The position numbers were made by a program, and so were the translations under genes. From positions 2,458,501 to 2,522,500 of the forward strand of contig JAATWA010000001.1 in the NCBI GenBank assembly GCA_013361095.1: DNA of 64,000 nucleotides. Direction: 5' to 3'. Positions 36,388 to 45,833 of the stretch are shown piece after piece. Within the stretch, counting starts at the first letter, position 1; every line of letters begins with the position of its first letter. The notes below the pieces were generated by a model that made no database searches, was not told where the DNA came from, and worked only from the letters and a program-made list of their open reading frames with translations. This DNA comes from Pseudanabaena biceps (GTDB lineage Bacteria; Cyanobacteriota; Cyanobacteriia; Pseudanabaenales; Pseudanabaenaceae).

Positions 36388-36497
36388 AGTTTCGGTATTG
36401 TTTGTAGGGTAAAGTAGAGCGATATTAAATCAAATGCCTACCGATAACATATACTTTTCGCTAGTAAGCGATATCTACATCTTTTTTGGGTGAGCTA

Positions 36498-36851
36498 ATG
36501 AGCGAAATACACGTTAGTCACACGCTACTAATCACAGATGCGAGAGGTAGTAGAAAGCTCGCACTTGATGGTTTAAAGTACACAATTGGGCGGGATGTGA
36601 ATAATAATATTCAACTTTATTCGCGCTTCGTGTCGCGTCAACATGCAGTTTTATTGAGAGTCCCTGGGGAGGGCGGTCGTTATTTATATCGAATTATTGA
36701 TGGGGACTTGTCGGGTAAACCTAGTGTCAATGGAGTAATCATCAACCATCATATGAAGGTGGCTTCTTCTTATGATTTGTGTAATGGTGATGTCATCACG
36801 CTTGCGCCTAATGTGGAGTTGACCTACCTCAGCAGTCAAACGAGCGAATAA
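36498..36851 (+). CDS. FHA-domain protein, second of a pair
   Basis: This 117-residue stand-alone FHA domain has YTIGRDVNNNIQLYSRFVSRQHAV and VNGVIIN, so all phosphopeptide-contacting positions are kept. I use ATG 36498 because GGGTGAG precedes it and the upstream TTG 36486 adds nothing conserved. It is paralogous to the preceding gene. The protein kinase that would create its ligand is not in this window; the PP2C phosphatase at 10.7 kb is a possible functional partner by family association only. Confidence 0.87.
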   Translation: MSEIHVSHTLLITDARGSRKLALDGLKYTIGRDVNNNIQLYSRFVSRQHAVLLRVPGEGGRYLYRIIDGDLSGKPSVNGVIINHHMKVASSYDLCNGDVITLAPNVELTYLSSQTSE

Positions 36852-36863
36852 TCGCTCAAATCC

Positions 36864-36922
36864 AAACCAATAAAGATATTAAAAGCGTTGCGATGCAACG
36901 CTTTTAATATCTTTATTGGTTT
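36864..36922. repeat. Perfect palindrome, 28-bp arms, GAT loop
   Basis: AAACCAATAAAGATATTAAA begins an arm ending AGCGTTGC, fully matched around GAT. It lies 13 bases after the second FHA stop. The inner core resembles 10610-10660 and 9190-9250. Confidence 0.92.
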
Positions 36923-37062
36923 TCCAAGAATTGATTGGCAAAAGCTCTCGCTTCATGTTTTTGATGGCTTTTTTGACGATTATTTATAGTTTGTATGGTT
37001 TGGAACTAGATGAAACAATTCTATGCAATGTAAGTACGCAATTTAGCTGAGTTGCAACACCT

Positions 37063-37596
37063 ATGGCATATGTTTTATCAAATCAAGAAAATATGGGATT
37101 TTTTATTACGATCGCCATTGTTGCCGCTAGTTTCAGTGTGTTTGCGATCGCTTTATTTACTCTATTTAAACGACTCAGAAAACTCGAAAATTTTGTCTAT
37201 CGACGTAAAAAATCATTAAAACCACGATTTGTCAGTAAACCATCGACGAAGGTAAGAACCAAAACAAAAGTTAACACGGTCATCGCGCCCCATAGCTCAA
37301 GTTACAACCCTGTAAAGATTAATCAACCCAAAACTCAGCCGCGATCGCCACAGACTCAAGTTTATTCAAAACCCTCCTATTCACCCCCATATTCTAAAAG
37401 CATTAAAAAATCGCCCTATCGAGTTACACGCTCTGCTAGTCGTGTGTGGTGGCTAGCGATCGCAATGGCGATCATTATGGGAGTAGCGATCGCTCTGGCT
37501 CCAACGAGCAGTATTTTGACTAATCCCGACTATTTAACAGCAATTCTAATGTTGGTGGGTTTGGGTTTAGTAATTGGTGCTGCCTATGCTGTTTAG
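37063..37596 (+). CDS. Membrane protein with basic Pro/Ser-rich linker, unknown
   Basis: This 177-residue protein has one hydrophobic segment at about 12-35. A strongly basic linker (about 45-125, rich in Lys, Ser, Pro, Thr, Gln) follows, with two more membrane segments at about 128-145 and 155-177. Its N-terminal helix continues into LFKRLRKLENFVY. I do not recognise the family, and the low-complexity centre makes homology hard to judge. It stands between palindromes and shares no clear operon. Confidence 0.65.
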   Translation: MAYVLSNQENMGFFITIAIVAASFSVFAIALFTLFKRLRKLENFVYRRKKSLKPRFVSKPSTKVRTKTKVNTVIAPHSSSYNPVKINQPKTQPRSPQTQVYSKPSYSPPYSKSIKKSPYRVTRSASRVWWLAIAMAIIMGVAIALAPTSSILTNPDYLTAILMLVGLGLVIGAAYAV

Positions 37597-37612
37597 CTAT
37601 AGCCTACTAAAA

Positions 37613-37657
37613 CCCAAAAGAGAGTTGCGGCGCAAAGCGCCGCAACTCTCTTTTGGG
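37613..37657. repeat. Perfect palindrome, GCGGCGC-AAA core
   Basis: CCCAAAAGAGAGTTGCGGCGC and its inverse complement flank AAA. The arms match those at 14283-14339 exactly over 21 bp; the loop there is GAA. Confidence 0.93.
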
Positions 37658-37730
37658 CTTTATGGCTTAACTTACTTGACTATAGCTATACAAATTGAGA
37701 GACAATGAAGTAAATCTGTCATCATTTGCC

Positions 37731-37793
37731 AGCCATCTTAATTTTGAGTTTTTCAGCGCCAAAGGCGCTGAAAAACTCAAAATTAAGATGGCT
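37731..37793. repeat. Perfect palindrome, 30-bp arms, AAA loop
   Basis: The arm starts AGCCATCTTAATTTTGAG and ends CAGCGCC. It is the longest perfect stem in the window. It lies 30 bases before the csaB start, inside the probable leader. Confidence 0.93.
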
Positions 37794-37823
37794 GCTATAT
37801 CTCATTGCTAGGGACTAATTAAT

Positions 37824-38870
37824 ATGCGACGTGCGGTTTTGTGTGGATATTACGGAATGGGCAATGGTGGTGACGAAGCTCTACTGGCTACTTTGTTACA
37901 GATGTTGCCCCAAGATATCCAACCGCTTGTATTGTCTGCCTCTCCCAAAACAACCGAAAGTCTGCACCAAGTTGAGGCAAGCGATCGCTATTCAGTATTT
38001 GCCTTAATCAACGTTTTAAAGCGATCAGATTTATTTATTTGGGGGGGTGGTAGCTTAATGCAAGATGCCACTAGCTTCCGAAATCCCATTTATTATGGCG
38101 GACTAATGGGGTTGGCTCAGGGGATAGGTTTGCAGACAGTGGCATGGGCGCAAGGCGTGGGACCACTCAAAAGAAAAGTGAGTAAGTGGATCGGCAAACG
38201 CGCCTTTCAAGGTTGTAACGCAGTATCAGTTCGCGATCGTCAGTCTGCACAGCTATTAGAATCTTGGCAAATCTCAAGTATCGTAGCTCCCGATCCTGTT
38301 TGGGCTTTGGATGCTACACCCAGTGATCTTTTTAGCGATATTGCTGCGCCCAAGGTGGCGGTAATTTTGCGATCGCATCCTTTGCTAACATCCTGCCGCC
38401 TTGCCACGATTACTGAGGCATTACAAAAGTTACAAGCTCAAACCTCTGCTCATGTCTTGCTAGTTCCTTTTCAGCCCAGTCAAGATAGGGCGATCGCGCA
38501 AGCAATTTGTGAGTCTTTAAATGCTAAATTCCCCAGCCAAAGTCAAGTAATCACCCAAAAAGATCCGCGTCGTCTCAAGGGGATTTTTAATGGTGTGGAT
38601 TTAGCGATCGGGATGCGCTTACATGGGCTGATCATGGCGGCAGCCGAAGGTTGTCAATGCTCAGGACTTAGTTATGATCCCAAGGTTGCTTATTTGATGG
38701 AAGCGTTGGGAATGTCGGGTTGGGATCTGTCGCAATTGCCAGATAATGCGGATGTAATTGCGGATGTGTGGATTAATGATTTAAGAAATGGCGATCGGGG
38801 TTTACTCAGAAAGCAAACTCAGCAACTCAAACAAGAAGCGCTAATTCATCAAAAGATTCTAGAAATTTAA
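37824..38870 (+). CDS. csaB: Polysaccharide pyruvyl transferase CsaB
   Basis: CsaB adds ketal pyruvate to cell-wall polysaccharide, which in some bacteria anchors SLH-domain surface proteins. The protein has 348 residues, usual for the family. It starts with CGYYGMGNGGDEALLATLL. It contains IWGGGSLMQDATS, the central WAQGVGPL, and in the C-terminal half GIFNGVDLAIGMRLHGLIMA, with YDPKVAYLMEALG near the end. In cyanobacteria a link to S-layer-like SLH porins in the outer envelope is plausible. A 63-base palindrome lies just before the start. Confidence 0.9.
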   Translation: MRRAVLCGYYGMGNGGDEALLATLLQMLPQDIQPLVLSASPKTTESLHQVEASDRYSVFALINVLKRSDLFIWGGGSLMQDATSFRNPIYYGGLMGLAQGIGLQTVAWAQGVGPLKRKVSKWIGKRAFQGCNAVSVRDRQSAQLLESWQISSIVAPDPVWALDATPSDLFSDIAAPKVAVILRSHPLLTSCRLATITEALQKLQAQTSAHVLLVPFQPSQDRAIAQAICESLNAKFPSQSQVITQKDPRRLKGIFNGVDLAIGMRLHGLIMAAAEGCQCSGLSYDPKVAYLMEALGMSGWDLSQLPDNADVIADVWINDLRNGDRGLLRKQTQQLKQEALIHQKILEI

Positions 38871-38883
38871 AGCGCTTCGTAGC

Positions 38884-38918
38884 AAAAAAGTGTCGGGGCT
38901 ATGCACCGACACTTTTTT
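38884..38918. terminator. Bidirectional terminator
   Basis: AAAAAAGTGTCGG and its inverse complement, with T-tracts in both directions, lie between the convergent csaB (ends 38870) and sat (ends 38951). Confidence 0.9.
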
Positions 38919-38950
38919 CTTAGCAATAAAAGCGATGCATCGCGTTTTAC

Positions 38951-40153
38951 TTAAATTTGGAAGCCTGATGAATCTTCTTCGATCGCCATTTTATGCATGA
39001 TTTTGGCAAGTTCAGCCGCAACTTCAGGACGCGAAAACTCAGGAGGCGGACATTCGCCACGGCGGAGCATTTCACGCACTTTTGTACCCGATAAATGGAC
39101 GCGCTCTTCAGGCAGACTCGAGCTAGTTTTGGTCGTTGCCATCCCTTCAGAACGTTTGCAATAAAAAGCATGTTCAAACATTAAAGGAATAATGCCAAGC
39201 TCACCATCTTCAAATTCATAGAAAATATGCTGTGCATCATAGGTTCCGTAGTAGTCACCCACACCCGCATGATCGCGACCCACAATAAAATGGGTACAGC
39301 CATAATTTTTACGAATCAGGGCATGGAAAATGGCTTCGCGAGGGCCTGCATAACGCATCGCCGCAGGATTAATTGCTAAGGTCACTCGATCTAAAGGGAA
39401 ATAATGCTCCAGCATGATTTCATAGCAACGCATCCGCACATCGGCAGGCACATCATCGCTTTTAGTTGCGCCGACTAGAGGGTGTAAAAACAAACCATCA
39501 ACGATTTCTAACGCACATTTTTGGATGTATTCGTGGGCGCGATGAATCGGGTTACGGGTTTGGAAGCCAACCACTGTCCGCCATCCCTTCTCGATGAATA
39601 GTTCGCGGGAATCAATAGGATCAATCTGATAAGTGGGGAATAATGGATGAGGACGACGCTCTAGCAACCATACATCACCAGCCAGATAGACATCACCTTG
39701 AGCGTAGACGACCTTAACCCCTGGATGGCGATCCTCATTAGTGCGGTAAACATGGATCGCTTCTTTGAGCTTGTCATAGTTATACTTTTCGCTAAGTTCT
39801 AATACGCCGATGAATACACCATTGGGATCATTAAGACGTACTAGATCGCCAATTTTTAAAGTGTCAGCAACTTCATTAGTAACGGGCAGCGTAATCGGAA
39901 TTGACCAAGGCAAGCCATTGGCAAGACGCATATTTAAAACGACAGACTCATAATCAGCTTTTCCTAAAAAGCCTGTCAGGGGACTAAATCCACCGATCGC
40001 AATTAGCTCAAGGTCAGAGAGCGATCGCTCAGTTAGTTGCACAATTGGCAAGTGATCAGCTTTGCTATAAAAAACTTCTTTTTGAGCCTCTGAAGCAAGG
40101 CGATTGATCAGTTGTCCACCATGTGGTGCAATGTTTTTGAGTTGTCGAGCCAT
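38951..40153 (-). CDS. sat: Sulfate adenylyltransferase (ATP sulfurylase)
   Basis: Sat makes adenosine 5-prime-phosphosulfate from sulfate and ATP, the first step of assimilatory sulfate reduction. The protein has 400 residues, a single-domain Sat. It has the PUA-like N-terminal domain ([20 protein letters not shown]), then the nucleotide-binding [15 protein letters not shown], the conserved [10 protein letters not shown], and [32 protein letters not shown] near the C-terminus completes the fold. There is no APS kinase fusion. It is divergent from the Rieske gene across a palindrome. Confidence 0.95.
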   Translation of the reverse strand: MARQLKNIAPHGGQLINRLASEAQKEVFYSKADHLPIVQLTERSLSDLELIAIGGFSPLTGFLGKADYESVVLNMRLANGLPWSIPITLPVTNEVADTLKIGDLVRLNDPNGVFIGVLELSEKYNYDKLKEAIHVYRTNEDRHPGVKVVYAQGDVYLAGDVWLLERRPHPLFPTYQIDPIDSRELFIEKGWRTVVGFQTRNPIHRAHEYIQKCALEIVDGLFLHPLVGATKSDDVPADVRMRCYEIMLEHYFPLDRVTLAINPAAMRYAGPREAIFHALIRKNYGCTHFIVGRDHAGVGDYYGTYDAQHIFYEFEDGELGIIPLMFEHAFYCKRSEGMATTKTSSSLPEERVHLSGTKVREMLRRGECPPPEFSRPEVAAELAKIMHKMAIEEDSSGFQI

Positions 40154-40246
40154 AGGTTTTGCGCTAAAAGATTAAATGAATCTTAACTTTTTTTGACTCC
40201 AAAATTTGAATATCGCGCTTTCCGCTTTTCTTTTCCCCATAAATTA

Positions 40247-40275
40247 AGTTGTGCGCGGCGGAGCCGCGCACAACT
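40247..40275. repeat. Perfect palindrome, GCGCGGC-GGA core
   Basis: AGTTGTGCGCGGC and its inverse complement flank GGA. The core and loop are the same as in 54-104. It lies between the divergent sat and Rieske genes, so it is not a terminator. Confidence 0.88.
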
Positions 40276-40395
40276 GCAAAAGCAGTAAGTTTATCTCTAT
40301 GCCAGTATCTCGCGATCGCCATTTAATAGAGATCGCGCTTAAAATCGAAATGATCGATCTTTCGATAAACATTTAAGCTGACGCATAGGAAAAAT

Positions 40396-40848
40396 ATGAA
40401 CCTGAATCGCCGCAAATTGCTTTCTTGGTTTGGTTTAGGGTGGTTAGCCAGTATGTTGCCATCATCCTTGATTGGCTGTAGTGAAGCCCAACCTGAAGCC
40501 TCATCTCCCATTGCCTCATCTGAAAGTGTTGCTGCTGCTCCTAGTAGCAGTTTCAAAGCGATCGGCACGATCGCCCAACTTGACAAAGAAGGTAGTTTGC
40601 TTTCAGCCGACAAAAAAGTGATCGTCATCCGCGATCCTCAAGATGCTAAAAAAGTTGTAGCCGTTAATCCTACTTGTACCCACAAGGGCTGCACCGTGCA
40701 GTGGAAGTCTGCGGATAAGGCATTTGTTTGCCCTTGCCATGATGCGGAGTTTACTGCTAGTGGTGCAGTCAAAGAAGGGCCTGCAAAGACTCCTTTGACT
40801 CGATATAACGCCAAGATTGAAAACGGGAAAGTATTAGTTAACGCCTAA
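40396..40848 (+). CDS. Exported Rieske [2Fe-2S] protein
   Basis: This 150-residue protein begins NRRKLLSWFG, a twin-arginine-type signal. The signal ends in LIGC, so the protein may be both Tat-exported and lipid-anchored. A Ser/Ala-rich linker leads to a compact Rieske domain (about 60-150) with CTHKGC and CPCHDAEF, which provide two Cys and two His to the cluster. It is shorter than cytochrome b6f PetC and lacks the PetC transmembrane helix. It resembles small periplasmic or thylakoid-lumen Rieske proteins of unknown partner. It is transcribed alone. Confidence 0.85.
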   Translation: MNLNRRKLLSWFGLGWLASMLPSSLIGCSEAQPEASSPIASSESVAAAPSSSFKAIGTIAQLDKEGSLLSADKKVIVIRDPQDAKKVVAVNPTCTHKGCTVQWKSADKAFVCPCHDAEFTASGAVKEGPAKTPLTRYNAKIENGKVLVNA

Positions 40849-40889
40849 AATTTACAGACAAGGTGCTGAGAATACAGCGCTTTGTCGAA

Positions 40890-40937
40890 CACAAAAATCG
40901 AGGGACAGCGCGAAGCGCCGTCCCTCGATTTTTTGTG
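40890..40937. repeat. Imperfect palindrome, GCGC-GAA-GCGC core
   Basis: ACAAAAATCGAGGGAC arms with the core GCGC-GAA-GCGC are matched except for one or two pairs. It lies 40 bases after the Rieske stop. Confidence 0.85.
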
Positions 40938-41019
40938 ATGTTAAAAAAACTGGTTGTAATACTCAATTACCTAATTATTAAACTGTAAAATAAAAGAATA
41001 GGCATTAATATCTAAGTCC

Positions 41020-41529
41020 GTGATACCAACCCTTGATATCAAATATGCTTATTCCGTCGGTCTAGGAATCTTAATCTCCTTGACTGGTATGTCTCTGTGG
41101 CAAAAGTTAACACCAAACTCAAGCCGAGATATTACTGAGAACTCTGAAGTACCCAAAGTCGTTATTCCTCCTCTACCAGCAACTTTTGTCCGTCCACAGT
41201 TAAATGATGGCGAAAATATTGGTAGCCTCAGGGTCGGCAATCGTACCGATCGCTCCATACGCATCGTTCTCTTTTCACGCATTACTTCTCAAAATGTTTG
41301 GCAAGCGATCGAGCCACTAAACTGGGACTTTGCACCTAATGAAGGTGGCAAAGAAGGCTTGCTGTTATCTTTGCCCAATTATAAAATTGCGATCGGTAAA
41401 GGTGACGTAATTTTTGCTTTTGCCACCGATGGCTCTCGTACTTATTGGGGACCCAATATTGTCGGCGAGACTGATGCGCCATTCTGGGACAGCAAAAACA
41501 AAGAATGGAGCATGGTGTTACAACCCTAA
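41020..41529 (+). CDS. Conserved-looking hypothetical with N-terminal membrane anchor
   Basis: This 169-residue protein starts at GTG 41020 and has one hydrophobic segment at about 10-27. A Pro-rich stretch (VVIPPLPATFVRP) precedes a beta-rich domain with SLRVGNRTDRSIRIVLFSR and FAFATDGSRTYWGPNIVGE. I do not recognise the family. The topology suggests a domain held outside the cytoplasmic or thylakoid membrane. Its stop codon is inside the palindrome at 41522-41570. Confidence 0.65.
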   Translation: MIPTLDIKYAYSVGLGILISLTGMSLWQKLTPNSSRDITENSEVPKVVIPPLPATFVRPQLNDGENIGSLRVGNRTDRSIRIVLFSRITSQNVWQAIEPLNWDFAPNEGGKEGLLLSLPNYKIAIGKGDVIFAFATDGSRTYWGPNIVGETDAPFWDSKNKEWSMVLQP

Positions 41530-41570
41530 TGAAAGTTGCGGCGCGAAGCGCCGCAACTTTCATTAGGGTT
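41522..41570. repeat. Perfect palindrome over a stop codon
   Basis: AACCCTAATGAAAGTTGCGG starts the 23-bp arm; the core is GCGGCGC-GAA-GCGCCGC. The stop codon of the 41020 gene lies in the left arm. Confidence 0.92.
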
Positions 41571-41597
41571 TACAGTCTTTTGCGGCTTTGTATAGTA

Positions 41598-41648
41598 CAA
41601 GAGAATTTTTGAAAGGCTGGCAAAGCCAGCCTTTCAAAAATTCTCTTG
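41598..41648. repeat. Perfect palindrome, TGAAAGGCTGGC family
   Basis: CAAGAGAATTTTTGAAAGG begins a 24-bp arm around AAA. The left flank GGCTTTGTATAGT and right flank TTTTAAGAA recur at 58455-58503, and the stem resembles 6661-6715. Confidence 0.92.
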
Positions 41649-41693
41649 GGTTTTAAGAAGGCGCAAAGCGCTGTACGTCAGCACTTAGCTGTT

Positions 41694-41740
41694 AAGCGCA
41701 ATAAAAAAGCGACGCACAGCGTCGCTTTTTTATTGCGTTT
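41694..41740. terminator. Palindrome/terminator after the 41743 gene
   Basis: CGCAATAAAAAAGCGACGC and its inverse complement flank ACA, with A- and T-runs. It lies immediately past the stop of the minus-strand gene ending at 41743. Confidence 0.88.
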
Positions 41741-41742
41741 AA

Positions 41743-42861
41743 CTATTCTGCATCTTTGCGCTTAATGATTGGGCGTGGTACTGGCGGACGATTTTCTGAA
41801 GTCCGAGGACGAGGTGGATAAATTGGATTATCTCCATCATCTCCACTAAAGGATGGTTTGAAAGGGCGATCGCTAAACTTTTTGGGAGCAAACTTACCAC
41901 CGCCGCCAAAGCGACCCTTTGATTGTTGATGACGCTTACCCTTATAAGGCACAATCCCGATAAATTCACCATCCACAATCATCAAGACATCCCCCTGACG
42001 TTGGACATTTACACTCCAAAATTGTCCCACTGCATCCGTTGGCAGCAGTCCCGTCAAACGGACTTTAAACTTACTATATTCCTTAACTACCTTATCTTTT
42101 TGTTTGTCAAACTTCTGCTCACTGCGTCTGACTTTGATAATGATCGAATTTTCTTGAATCGATTGACTAGAAACTTCTCCACGTATAGAAAAATATCCAT
42201 CATCCACAGCAGGATCAGATTGAATATCAGCTCTTCCTAACTCCACAGGAGCCCATACACCTGAAATCTGGACATGCAGTTTACCCGCTTTATCATTAGT
42301 CCGTGGATATACAACCCATAGATATTGGCGATCGCTATCGAGACGTTTTTTGACAATCGAGATAATTTTGCCGAGTAGTACTGCGTCTACTTGCGAACCA
42401 TCAGCAGTCAAAATATGCCCCTTAGAGAAATTTTCTTCCGTGGGGACATATTGACCAAACACTACGCCGATCGCTCGATATTGAAATGGCTCAGTTGCAG
42501 GAGGAATTGGTTGCAAACAGACTTTATTTGCCACAGCTGAGGAGTCAAGGGTATCTGTAGTCTTGATATTTGGTAAGCGATCAGCTTGACTAACTAGGGT
42601 ATCGCTTCTATCTGAGAGTGATGGTGTAGTTATCTTGATCTTCTTTGGTATAACTTTGGTAGCAGGTATAACAGGTTCTTCTGTAGGTTGCTCAGCAACA
42701 CTAACCTGTACAATTTCCTGCGCTTTAGGGGCTATAACTTTGAGTACTTCTAATTTTGGTATATCCTTAGCCGTAGTTTTTGATGTGACAGATTTAGCTA
42801 AAGATTTGCTATTAGAGTCATCGGATACGTCTGGTACGCTTGACTTACTGGTTTTGCTCAT
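41743..42861 (-). CDS. Large hypothetical with disordered ends
   Basis: This 372-residue protein has a Ser/Thr/Lys-rich N-terminal third (1-100) without predicted structure. A folded centre (about 110-300) contains YRAIGVVFGQYVPTEENFSKG, RQYLWVVYPRTND and FKVRLTGLLPTDAVGQFWSVNV. The tail is Gly/Pro/Arg-rich (KGRFGGGGKFAPKK). The basic, glycine-rich tail recalls RNA-associated proteins, but no nucleic-acid-binding domain is recognisable. I use ATG 42861, preceded by GGAG at seven bases, rather than 42873. It looks like a cyanobacterial conserved protein of unknown role. Confidence 0.7.
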   Translation of the reverse strand: MSKTSKSSVPDVSDDSNSKSLAKSVTSKTTAKDIPKLEVLKVIAPKAQEIVQVSVAEQPTEEPVIPATKVIPKKIKITTPSLSDRSDTLVSQADRLPNIKTTDTLDSSAVANKVCLQPIPPATEPFQYRAIGVVFGQYVPTEENFSKGHILTADGSQVDAVLLGKIISIVKKRLDSDRQYLWVVYPRTNDKAGKLHVQISGVWAPVELGRADIQSDPAVDDGYFSIRGEVSSQSIQENSIIIKVRRSEQKFDKQKDKVVKEYSKFKVRLTGLLPTDAVGQFWSVNVQRQGDVLMIVDGEFIGIVPYKGKRHQQSKGRFGGGGKFAPKKFSDRPFKPSFSGDDGDNPIYPPRPRTSENRPPVPRPIIKRKDAE

Positions 42862-43775
42862 AGGAATCTCCAAAAATTTAAGGTGTCTAATGCGGACTAG
42901 ACCCTACTAGGAAAATGTTAGAAATACTTAATGTCTACCTAAAATAGGAATCCGCAAAAATTTATGAAATATTAGGTAGCCTAACTAATCCCCTCGGTGA
43001 CTGTCGTTCAATTTTGAAATTATGCTGTAAGTAGCTGGGCATATAAAAAATAGAGCTAAAAACTGTGGTGCATTCTGCGCCTACCCCACAGACCTTAGGA
43101 TTTTAAATTTAGTTGCGTTTAGTCACTTACAAGCAATAAATATAACTTAAATATAACTTTGTGCGGTAAATAGTTAAAGATCTTCCACCACTGTAATGAC
43201 CTTGACGTAAAAACTATCTATCTAAAGGCATAAGCACAATTACTAGGTTCTTAGATCTTGCCAATAATTATTCATACACTTAATATCAAGGCACAAAAAC
43301 TCAAGAAATACAGGGGAAATTTTGCTTTGCATTGTCATTAAGATTTCGCGATTGCGATATTAGCTAAATATATATTTAAAATAATCTTTTAATAATTATT
43401 TGAACATGAAGAAAATATAGAGATTTGTATTAGCGATCGCCATGACTAATCGTAACGATTAATAGATCTGAAACAATCCAAAACGAGTTTTATAGTGCAG
43501 GCAGCTTGTATGAAGTCGCGAACTGCGGTGTATGCATAGGTCAGTTACTTAAAACTCTCAAGAAAATAGCGGCGCTTAGTGCCGCTACTTTCTTGAGAGT
43601 TTTTGGATGTCCTCGCATAACTAGCCACTGTTTTCTTAAGGATTTACAAGGGATTTGCGATCCCCACTAAATCAGCGATTACCATACCTTTATCCGCGAG
43701 TGCAGGACAAAAATCCTGTACCTAATGGTATCTGCACGATATCTGCCGATGTTTCAACGGATAAAGAGGATTTTT
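42862..43775. other. Long gene-poor region before gnd
   Basis: About 900 bases lack a supportable gene. It includes an A+T-rich core around 43340-43430, a small dyad TAATCG-TAA-CGATTA near 43448, and the palindrome 43551-43603. I found no tRNA or other RNA by eye. It must carry the gnd promoter. Confidence 0.5.
43551..43603. repeat. Near-perfect palindrome, 23-bp arms
   Basis: AAAACTCTCAAGAAAATAGC and its near inverse complement (one mismatch) flank a 7-nt loop, followed by a T-run. It may end an upstream transcript or attenuate gnd. Confidence 0.87.
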
Positions 43776-45200
43776 ATGACATCTGACAAGCAAAACTTTG
43801 GATTGATCGGTCTAGCTGTAATGGGAGAAAACCTTGCTCTGAATATTGAGCGCAATGGATTTTCGATGAGTGTATACAATCGTAGCCGTGACAAAACCGA
43901 TAAGTTTTTGGCAACTCGTGCTGCTGGCAAGAATTTTAAAGGCACATTCACGATCGCTGATTTTGTGAATTCCTTAGAGAGTCCTCGCAAAATTATGATC
44001 ATGGTCAAAGCGGGCGCTCCTGTTGATGCGGTCATTGAAGAATTGAAACCGTTTTTGGATGAAGGCGACATCATCATTGATGGTGGCAACTCACTCTATA
44101 ACGACACCGATCGCCGCACCGTAGAACTAGAGAAGCTCAATCTCAAATTTATCGGCATGGGTGTTAGTGGCGGCGAAGAAGGCGCTCTCAATGGACCCAG
44201 TATGATGCCTGGTGGTCAAAAGTCTGCCTATGCTGAAATCGAGCCGATTGTGACCAAGATCGCCGCTCAGGTTGATGATGGTGCTTGTGTGACTTACATC
44301 GGTAAGGGCAGTGCAGGGCATTATGTAAAAATGGTGCATAACGGCATTGAGTATGGCGATATGCAATTGATCGCCGAAGCCTATGACTTGCTCAGCAATG
44401 GCTTGGGACTAACCGCCAGTGAGTTACACGAGACTTTTACGGCATGGCGCACTTCTGAGCTTGACTCCTATCTGATCGATATTACGGCGGATGTTTTTTC
44501 TAAAATCGATGACCTCACAGGTGATGCCCTAGTCAACAAGATTCTTGATGCCGCAGGTCAGAAGGGGACAGGTAAGTGGACAGTCCAAAGTGCTTTTGAT
44601 CTCGGTGTACCCATTCCTACCATGATTGCCGCTGTAACGGCACGAGTAATGTCTTCTTATAAGGAAGAGCGCGTGGCAGCCTCCAAGGTGCTAACTAGTT
44701 CTACCTCTGGAAAGTATGAGGGCGATCGCCAAGAGTTTATTGATGCGGTGCGGGATGCTTTGTATTGTTCTAAAATCTGTTCCTATGCTCAGGGTATGGC
44801 ACTTTTGGGCGCGGCATCTCGCGATTTTGGCTATGACTTGAACCTCGGTGAAATTGCGCGTATTTGGAAGGGTGGCTGTATTATTCGGGCTTCTTTTCTT
44901 GACAAAATCAAACTGGCTTTTCAGCGCAATCCTCAATTGCCTAATCTGTTGGTGGATGAAGATTTCAAACAAACCATCCTTACCAAAGAAGCTGCATGGC
45001 GGAAGGTTGTGGTTGCGGCAGCACAATTGGGAATTCCTATTCCTGCATTCAGTGCTTCCCTCGACTACTTTGATAGCTACAGACGCGATCGCTTACCTCA
45101 AAACTTGACTCAAGCCCAACGCGATTATTTTGGCGCTCATACCTACGAGCGTACCGATAAGCCCAGAGGCGAGTTTTTCCACACTGAGTGGATGAAGTAA
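43776..45200 (+). CDS. gnd: 6-phosphogluconate dehydrogenase (decarboxylating)
   Basis: Gnd oxidises 6-phosphogluconate to ribulose-5-phosphate, CO2 and NADPH in the oxidative pentose phosphate pathway, the main dark catabolic route in cyanobacteria. The protein has 474 residues, as expected. It has [15 protein letters not shown] and [10 protein letters not shown] (NADP preference), [20 protein letters not shown], and the catalytic [17 protein letters not shown]. The C-terminal tail has [21 protein letters not shown] and ends [13 protein letters not shown] 43776 follows AGAGG by seven bases; the frame is open from 43725. A diverged duplicate of its last codons lies at 46528-46623. Confidence 0.95.
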   Translation: MTSDKQNFGLIGLAVMGENLALNIERNGFSMSVYNRSRDKTDKFLATRAAGKNFKGTFTIADFVNSLESPRKIMIMVKAGAPVDAVIEELKPFLDEGDIIIDGGNSLYNDTDRRTVELEKLNLKFIGMGVSGGEEGALNGPSMMPGGQKSAYAEIEPIVTKIAAQVDDGACVTYIGKGSAGHYVKMVHNGIEYGDMQLIAEAYDLLSNGLGLTASELHETFTAWRTSELDSYLIDITADVFSKIDDLTGDALVNKILDAAGQKGTGKWTVQSAFDLGVPIPTMIAAVTARVMSSYKEERVAASKVLTSSTSGKYEGDRQEFIDAVRDALYCSKICSYAQGMALLGAASRDFGYDLNLGEIARIWKGGCIIRASFLDKIKLAFQRNPQLPNLLVDEDFKQTILTKEAAWRKVVVAAAQLGIPIPAFSASLDYFDSYRRDRLPQNLTQAQRDYFGAHTYERTDKPRGEFFHTEWMK

Positions 45201-45203
45201 CCC

Positions 45204-45234
45204 AAAGGAAGCGGCGCAGAGCGCCGCTTCCTTT
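45204..45234. repeat. Perfect palindrome after gnd
   Basis: AAAGGAAGCGGCGC and its inverse complement flank AGA, three bases past the gnd stop. It is of the GGCGC-N3-GCGCC core type. Confidence 0.88.
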
Positions 45235-45348
45235 ACTATATTTTCTAGCGTAACTTTGCAAAAACAAATTAACTGCAAATCTTGTTTTAAAAAAATTAGT
45301 GCGAAAGAGTTAGAATTTTCATTTGGAAAGTAGTGCAGAGCTATTAAA

Positions 45349-45810
45349 ATGACGATTACAACTTTGATAGCAATACTTTTGCTGATTTTGTTGTGGTTTT
45401 TATTAAGGCGAAAATCGTCAACCCATACTAACGACAAATTGGCAAAATTTTGGGAACGCCCAAAATATGCAACTAAATGGGATATCGAAATAAAATACCC
45501 TAAGTCAAAGTTTTTACAGGAAAAAAGTATTGAGCGCAAGCGTAAAGAAGCTATAGAAAAAGAGCGGTTAGAGTCGGAGCGTAAAAAGCAAATTATTGAA
45601 CGCCATATCAAAGCGGCTCGTAAGGAAGTTCAAAATAAGCATGAACCTTTGAGCAAAGCTGAATTAAAACTATTATCTTCACTATTTTACGATTATCCCA
45701 AAACTTGTCAGCTAATCGAAGCAGTACAATCTAATTATCCTGAGGAATCCAGACAATGGTGTGCTGAAGTCGTGTTATCTGAACTTGAAGCTAATACTGA
45801 GCGCAAGTAA
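45349..45810 (+). CDS. Membrane-anchored coiled-coil hypothetical
   Basis: This 153-residue protein has one N-terminal membrane helix (about 5-21) followed by a charged region. A helix at about 62-100 is rich in Arg, Lys and Glu (ERKRKEAIEKERLESERKK) and probably forms a coiled coil. The C-terminal part (LLSSLFYDYPKTCQLIEAVQ) resembles a small helical domain. I do not recognise the family. It is the first of three short genes lying between gnd and a duplicated gnd tail, so the block may have been inserted. Confidence 0.65.
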   Translation: MTITTLIAILLLILLWFLLRRKSSTHTNDKLAKFWERPKYATKWDIEIKYPKSKFLQEKSIERKRKEAIEKERLESERKKQIIERHIKAARKEVQNKHEPLSKAELKLLSSLFYDYPKTCQLIEAVQSNYPEESRQWCAEVVLSELEANTERK

Positions 45811-45833
45811 CAATATTGATAAAGTACGAAGTC

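Noticed and set aside
45093..45611. 172-residue antisense frame over the gnd end and the next gene
   Set aside because: It is a shadow of the real plus-strand genes and has no likeness to a protein family.
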